Of a stretch of 15,367 bases of DNA, positions 13,703-15,367 are shown piece by piece (position 1 is the stretch's first letter; each line of letters opens with the position of its first letter). The notes below the pieces were generated by a model. It worked only from the letters and a program-made list of their open reading frames with translations, did no database searches and was not told the origin of the DNA. Source of the DNA: JBBSHJ01 sp038253135 (GTDB lineage: Bacteria; Actinomycetota; Actinomycetes; Mycobacteriales; QHCD01); the NCBI GenBank assembly GCA_038253135.1, contig JBBSHJ010000077.1:1-15367 (forward strand). Direction: 5' to 3'. The translations under genes were made by a program, and so were the position numbers.

Positions 13703-14984
13703 CGCCGGTGCCGACGAGCGGGTATCCGGGGGCCAGCTCGACCCGGTTGCGGCCGTTGTGCTTGGCGCGGTAGAGCGCGCTGTCCGCGGTCGTGAGGAGC
13801 TCATTGAGCTCCAGCCCGTTCGCGCGGTAGGCGGCCGCACCGATCGAGACGGTGACGTAGATCGACAGCGACTCGTCCACGACCGTCGGCGTCGTACCGA
13901 CGAGCCTGCGCAGCCGTTCCGCGACCCGGTAGGCCTCGATCGGGTCGGTGTCGGGCAGCGCCAGCGTGAACTCCTCACCGCCGAAGCGGCCGAGGATGTC
14001 GCCGTCGCGCAAGCCGGTACGAAGGGAGTTGGCGACCACGCCCAGGACCTGGTCGCCGATCAAGTGCCCGTGGCTGTCGTTGACCGCCTTGAAGTGGTCC
14101 AGGTCGATGATGAGGATCGCGAGCGCAAGGTCGCGGCGCTGCGTCTTGATGAGCTCGAGCTGCGTCTCCTGCTCCCACGTCGCGGCGTTGAGCAGGCCTG
14201 TCTTGGGGTCGGTCCGTGCCGCTGCCCGCAACTGCCCGTGGGTGAGGCTGCGCTGCACGAGGAGCACCGGAGGCAACGTCACGGCGAGCATCAGCGGGCT
14301 GTGGCACAGGCCGACCGCCACGATGAGGCCGAGGCAGACCTCCGCGAGGTCGAGCACCCGCGACTCGCCGTCGCCGGTCGCAATGCTCCACCACCGCACC
14401 TCGGGGGAGTTCAACCTCGCCGCCGTCGCCACCAGCGCGGTGTTGATGGTGCTGCTGACACCGCCGGCGAGAAGCGCCAGCCCGACGGTGACTGCCGGAT
14501 GCTCCACATAGAGCGATCGCCCCGCCGCGAAAGGTCCCGTGAGGGGTGCACCGCCGATCCCGTGGAAGAGCACCGAGGCGGCCATGTATCCCAGCCCGGT
14601 GGCAGCCATCGTGAAAATCCGCCGATGCAGCAGGCCCGGGGTGATCCGCTGCTTGATGATCAGGATCGGGACCATCATCAGCCCGACGTATTGCGGTGGG
14701 AGCAGGAATGCCACCGGCAGGAGCCAGGTCGCGAGGAGGTCGCGGCTGACCCCGGCGGCTTCGCCGTCTCGGCGAGATCCGATGACACAGACCAGGGCGC
14801 AGCCAAGGACGGCGGCCAGCACAGCGAGGTCGCGCGAAGGATAGGTGGTCGTCGCCGCGAACCCGGCCGTCACGAGACCGACCCAGACGGCGATGACTCC
14901 TGCGACCCAGGCGATCAACACCTTCGGCGCGGCCAGGAACGGCAACGCGTGAACCCGCGTAGCGCGTACCTTCATGTCGACCAT
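13689..14984 (-). CDS. Membrane-bound GGDEF diguanylate cyclase
   Basis: This protein makes cyclic di-GMP from two GTP. From ATG 14984 it has 431 residues: about six or seven membrane helices (residues 20-265), then a GGDEF domain (about 270-415). Domain marks are DPKTGLLNAATWE, IDLDHFKAVNDSHGH and the active-site loop GGEEF (335-339). The inhibitory site RxxD (326-329, RDGD) stands exactly five residues before it, so product inhibition should operate. The end of the domain reads SIGAAAY ... ADSALYRAKHNGRNRV. There is no EAL domain. A TTG at 15029 would add 15 residues, and ATG 14975 is a third possible start; none has a clear Shine-Dalgarno. The membrane part is not a sensor domain that I can name. 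The SDR gene follows with a 14-base overlap. Confidence 0.9.
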   Translation of the reverse strand: MVDMKVRATRVHALPFLAAPKVLIAWVAGVIAVWVGLVTAGFAATTTYPSRDLAVLAAVLGCALVCVIGSRRDGEAAGVSRDLLATWLLPVAFLLPPQYVGLMMVPILIIKQRITPGLLHRRIFTMAATGLGYMAASVLFHGIGGAPLTGPFAAGRSLYVEHPAVTVGLALLAGGVSSTINTALVATAARLNSPEVRWWSIATGDGESRVLDLAEVCLGLIVAVGLCHSPLMLAVTLPPVLLVQRSLTHGQLRAAARTDPKTGLLNAATWEQETQLELIKTQRRDLALAILIIDLDHFKAVNDSHGHLIGDQVLGVVANSLRTGLRDGDILGRFGGEEFTLALPDTDPIEAYRVAERLRRLVGTTPTVVDESLSIYVTVSIGAAAYRANGLELNELLTTADSALYRAKHNGRNRVELAPGYPLVGTGVAAG

Positions 14985-15202
14985 GGCACAATCGATCCGC
15001 CAGCTCGTTTCCGGTGCAAAACCCGACAATGCGACACATTCGGGCCAAAGTCACCCTGATCGGCGGGCGCGCAAAATTGCATCCGGTGTCGATACCGATC
15101 CTCTGCGACACTATATCCGATGACGGGCCGTCGCGGGTGCCCGCAGAGCAACTCATGCGGAGTCTGTACCACCCAGATGTGACCGTCCCTGGTCAGCCGA
15201 CG
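14985..15202. other. Gene-poor stretch upstream of the cyclase and the repeat array
   Basis: This stretch and the adjoining array together leave about 380 bases without a conventional gene. Its base composition is less GC-rich than the neighbouring genes (for example GCAAAATTGC at 15071-15080), as expected for a promoter region. It probably drives the cyclase leftwards. A TATATC at 15112-15117 could be a -10 box for rightward transcription into the repeats, but no matching -35 is seen. A 20-codon ORF at 15120-15182 (+), with three Cys residues (RGCPQSNSCGVC), has no ribosome site and is not called. Confidence 0.5.
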
Positions 15203-15218
15203 AGGAAGGACAACCCCG

Positions 15219-15242
15219 ATGCGCGGCACCAACTGGCTCTGA
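15219..15242 (+). CDS. Mini-ORF 1 of the repeat array (MRGTNWL)
   Basis: ATG 15219 is preceded by AGGAAGGA (15203-15210) with an 8-base spacer, a near-ideal Shine-Dalgarno for an actinomycete. Seven codons encode MRGTNWL, then TGA at 15240-15242. The next copy's ATG follows 42 bases after this stop, in the same frame. Translation is plausible but unproven, and no known family fits. Confidence 0.4.
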   Translation: MRGTNWL

Positions 15243-15284
15243 ACCCCGGTACCACCCGCCCGACCCGTAGGAAGGACAACCCCG

Positions 15285-15308
15285 ATGCGCGGCACCAACT
15301 GGCTCTGA
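15285..15308 (+). CDS. Mini-ORF 2 of the repeat array (MRGTNWL)
   Basis: This is identical to the first mini-ORF. AGGAAGGA lies at 15269-15276, ATG at 15285 and TGA at 15306-15308. Because the copies are identical, any peptide product would be the same from each unit. Confidence 0.4.
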   Translation: MRGTNWL

Positions 15309-15350
15309 ACCCCGGTACCACCCGCCCGACCCGTAGGAAGGACAACCCCG

Positions 15351-15367
15351 ATGCGCGGCACCAACTG
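15351..15367 (+). CDS. Mini-ORF 3 of the repeat array, cut by the window edge
   Basis: AGGAAGGA (15335-15342) and ATG 15351 are present. The window ends within the sixth codon (Trp TGG), so the stop is not seen. It matches the first two copies as far as it goes. Confidence 0.35.

Larger units (their letters stand above)
15203..15367 (+). repeat. 66-bp perfect tandem repeat array (2.5 copies, continues past the window)
   Basis: Copies lie at 15203-15268, 15269-15334 and 15335-15367; the last is cut by the window edge after 33 bases. The copies are identical at every position. Each begins with AGGAAGGA and ends with GCCCGACCCGT, with a GGTACC palindrome in the second half. The left flank (GCCGACG before 15203) only loosely resembles the unit end. 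The period is 66 bases, or 22 codons, so reading frames are kept from copy to copy. The whole array length, and what lies to its right, cannot be seen. Tandem intergenic units with start and stop signals recall mycobacterial MIRU/VNTR repeats in architecture; I do not recognise this sequence. Confidence 0.95.

Noticed and set aside
13703..13978. N-terminal extension of the SDR to an ATG at 13978
   Set aside because: The 92 extra residues are Arg/Ser/Thr/Pro-rich and lie within the GGDEF coding region in another frame. The SDR fold starts only after 13702.
15120..15182. 20-codon ORF with three cysteines upstream of the array
   Set aside because: It has no Shine-Dalgarno and the only -10-like box is too close to the ATG for a leaderless start. 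Chance ORFs of this length are common.
14972..15364. Long open frame on the minus strand through the array, giving a 22-residue repeat (VPRIGVVLPTGRAGGTGVQ...)
   Set aside because: The frame is open only because the repeat lacks stops on that strand. The non-repeat tail is rich in Cys, His, Arg and Trp, matches no family, crosses the likely cyclase promoter region and overlaps the cyclase start. No ribosome site is visible.
15203..15367. CRISPR array
   Set aside because: The repeated units are contiguous 66-mers with no variable spacers, and no cas gene is present in the window.

Overview
The window is very GC-rich (about 70 %) and densely coded. Several starts are GTG or TTG, and some promoters look leaderless. 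Together with the gene families (a BlaI/M56 pair, a GtrA-like protein, a DHA2 exporter with a TetR regulator, and a large secreted phosphodiester glycosidase) this points to a chromosomal segment of an actinomycete (Actinomycetota). The genus cannot be named from the sequence alone. No rRNA, tRNA, transposase, phage or CRISPR feature was seen.

Layout. 1-1200 (+): a compact ArsR-type regulator / SRPBCC (AHSA1-like) / VOC (glyoxalase-like) operon; the second and third genes each carry an apparent single-base frameshift. 1406-2560 (-): an acyl-CoA dehydrogenase, divergent from a GtrA-family membrane protein (2635-3111, +). 3121-5109 (-): an OmpR-type response regulator followed by its sensor kinase. 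5165-5890 (-) and 6017-7606 (+): a TetR repressor divergent from a 14-helix DHA2 drug-exporter-like MFS protein, with a palindromic operator between them and a 6-codon leader ORF overlapping the exporter start. 7822-11229 (+): a secreted multidomain protein (phosphodiester glycosidase + metallophosphoesterase + Ig-like domain), cut short by an in-frame TAG; the missing end of the Ig-like domain is intact downstream to 11364. 11449-12773 (+): a BlaI-type repressor overlapping an M56-type membrane metallopeptidase. 12905-14984 (-): a membrane-bound GGDEF diguanylate cyclase overlapping an SDR dehydrogenase. 14985-15367: a gene-poor stretch ending in a perfect 66-bp tandem repeat that runs off the window edge.

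How the genes work together. Several units pair a regulator with a probable effector: ArsR with SRPBCC/VOC, TetR with the exporter, the response regulator with its kinase, and BlaI with M56. BlaI/M56 lies just downstream of the secreted envelope enzyme, but a functional link is only an inference.

Most unusual: each unit of the terminal array carries a strong Shine-Dalgarno sequence, an ATG and a seven-codon ORF (MRGTNWL, then TGA). The 66-bp period is a multiple of three, so the array is a series of identical mini-cistrons in one frame. The architecture recalls intergenic MIRU/VNTR satellites, but its role is unknown. Two frameshifts and one amber codon lie in otherwise well-preserved genes, so sequencing error must be separated from real gene decay.
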